NCBI GenBank assembly: GCA_003519545.1
Contig: DOWN01000333.1
Coordinates: forward strand, 1 to 6,413
DNA from: Bacteroidota bacterium
GTDB lineage: Bacteria > Bacteroidota > Ignavibacteria > Tepidaquicellales > Tepidaquicellaceae
DNA: 6,413 nucleotides
Direction: 5' to 3'
Shown: positions 5,277 to 6,413 of the stretch, piece after piece
Layout of the letters: the number at the start of each line of letters is the position of its first letter
How positions within the stretch are numbered: position 1 is the stretch's first letter
Made by a program: the position numbers and the translations under genes
The notes under the pieces: generated by a model
The model's database searches: none
Told to the model about the DNA's origin: nothing
The model's input: the letters and a program-made list of their open reading frames with translations, nothing else

Positions 5277-6413
5277 TTAAGATTTATTCATTTTCACTAA
5301 ATTAGCAACAATTTTTCCTGATAAAAAGCATAAAGGAACTCCACCACCGGGATGTGTATTACCGCCTGTGAAATATAAATTTGTAAATTTTTTTGATTTA
5401 TTTAAAGGTCTTTTCATAAGTGTAAAAAAACTGTTTGAAGAAACACCATATAAACTTCCAAACTCTGAATTGAAATTATTTTTAAATTCCGGAGGTGAAA
5501 TAATTTTATCAAAAATTATTTTATCTTTTATATTGAATCCGTATTTCTCAATCCTGTCATAAATTTTATTTTTATATTCAGATTTTTGTTCATCGTTCCA
5601 TTCAATTTTTGATTTTGTATTCGGAACATTTACAAGTATAAACCAATTTTCCATAAACTCAGGGGCATCTGATTTCAAAGTCTTAGACGAAATTGAAATA
5701 TAAATTGTCATATCATCTGCGGGAATTTTTTTTATAAAAATATCATCAAATTCTTTCTTGTAATTATCAGAGAATAATATATTATGATGAGTCAGTTTAT
5801 TAGAGTTACCTTTAACTCCCGCCAGAATAACAAATCCTGAGCAAGAATAATCAGAATTATCGTCAATATTATTTTCGTAATTGGTGAAATTAAGAATTAT
5901 AACTGATGCTGATGTATTTATTTCCGTATCATTGATAGTTATCTCTTTTATTTTATTCGCTGACTGATTTATATTTTTTAATTCAGAATTGAAATTAAAT
6001 TTTATACCCAAATCCAAAGCATTTTTATAAAGGCAATTGGCAATAGAATAAATTCCATTAACCGGATAATAAGGTGCAAATTTAGTTTCTACATAAGCGA
6101 TAAGGCAAAACAATGAAGGTGCTGAATAAGGGTTTGAACCGTTGTATGTTGCAAACCTGTCAAAAATATTTATCAGTTTATAATTATCAAAAAAAGATTT
6201 GTTCAAAGAATGAAGTGATTTGAAATTAACAAATTTAAAAATATTTTTTAAACCATTTAAATTTAAAAATGATTTTAAATTAAATTCATTATTTAAAAAA
6301 GAATCTATTGAAAGGTTATATATTTTCTCCGCATACGAAATATATTTTTCAAAAGATTTTTGAGATTCAATTCCGAAGACATCAATGATTTCATTTTTTA
6401 GTTTGACTTCATC
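5277..6413 (-). CDS. Carotenoid desaturase, CrtI/CrtD family FAD-dependent oxidoreductase (N-terminus outside window)
   Basis: Predicted FAD-dependent, membrane-associated desaturase or dehydrogenase of carotenoid synthesis. The frame is open from the window edge to TAA 5277-5279, giving 378 residues. Full-length relatives have about 490-510, so roughly 110-130 N-terminal residues with the Rossmann GxGxxG site are missing. An apparent start at 6206 is a TTG inside the continuous frame and is not the real start. Counting from the edge, recognisable family segments are FATYNGSNPYSAP (87-99), YYPVNGIYSIANCLYKNA followed by LGIKFNFNSEL (115 onward), and the C-terminal FAD-contacting YFTGGNTHPGGGVPLCFLSG (347-366). 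The ATYNGSNPY and HPGGGVPLC forms suggest the CrtD-like branch (hydroxycarotenoid 3,4-desaturase) more than phytoene desaturase, but this is from memory of family patterns. It is the first visible gene of the four-gene minus array, just upstream of the response regulator. Confidence 0.88.
   Translation of the reverse strand, partial: DEVKLKNEIIDVFGIESQKSFEKYISYAEKIYNLSIDSFLNNEFNLKSFLNLNGLKNIFKFVNFKSLHSLNKSFFDNYKLINIFDRFATYNGSNPYSAPSLFCLIAYVETKFAPYYPVNGIYSIANCLYKNALDLGIKFNFNSELKNINQSANKIKEITINDTEINTSASVIILNFTNYENNIDDNSDYSCSGFVILAGVKGNSNKLTHHNILFSDNYKKEFDDIFIKKIPADDMTIYISISSKTLKSDAPEFMENWFILVNVPNTKSKIEWNDEQKSEYKNKIYDRIEKYGFNIKDKIIFDKIISPPEFKNNFNSEFGSLYGVSSNSFFTLMKRPLNKSKKFTNLYFTGGNTHPGGGVPLCFLSGKIVANLVKMNKS

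Noticed and set aside
5032..5562. Two short plus-strand open frames (5032-5265 and 5368-5562)
   Set aside because: Both are shadows of the regulator receiver domain and the desaturase, with no domain or start-site support.
5277..6206. Desaturase read as a complete 309-residue protein starting at 6206
   Set aside because: The codon is TTG (Leu) in a frame that stays open for 69 further codons to the window edge, and the protein would lack its FAD-binding N-terminus. The gene is partial, not truncated.

Overview
The window is AT-rich (roughly one third G+C by eye), densely coded and almost free of intergenic DNA. It looks like a chromosomal segment from the Bacteroidota/Ignavibacteriota side of the bacteria. 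The main clue is a secreted protein that ends in a type IX secretion (Por) sorting domain with the YPNPFNP signature. That signature is especially common in Ignavibacteria and relatives. None of the starts has a visible Shine-Dalgarno sequence, and at least one gene starts with TTG, both of which fit this group. No RNA genes, CRISPR arrays, insertion sequences or tRNAs were seen, and no gene-free stretch is longer than about 130 bp.

Layout. At the left edge a partial minus-strand gene for a probable exported protein of unknown function runs off the window. It is divergent from rlmB (+, 262-1011), a SpoU/TrmH-family 23S rRNA 2'-O-methyltransferase. rlmB converges tail to tail on a four-gene minus-strand array, and the two stop codons share a TTAA. 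In transcription order the array is: a carotenoid desaturase of the CrtI/CrtD family (5277 to the right edge, N-terminus missing); a response regulator with receiver, AAA+ and Fis-type HTH domains (3906-5261); a secreted SBBP-type beta-propeller with a T9SS tail (2217-3866); and a cytosolic purple-acid-phosphatase-like metallophosphoesterase (1008-2201). Gaps of 15, 39 and 15 bp suggest co-transcription, with a possible internal promoter in the 39-bp gap.

The most interesting part is the regulator/propeller junction. The regulator is built like an NtrC-family sigma54 activator and keeps its Walker A, Walker B and arginine-finger regions. Its GAFTGA sigma54-contact loop, however, is replaced by a shorter unrelated sequence. 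Four bases after its stop codon lies a near-consensus -24/-12 (sigma54) element, correctly spaced and facing the propeller gene. The propeller has eight repeats of about 53 residues, and its first and last strands look complementary, which suggests an eight-bladed ring closed by N- and C-terminal strands. No dedicated defence or mobile system is evident. The unusual content is this candidate regulatory circuit, not a new gene cluster of obvious function.
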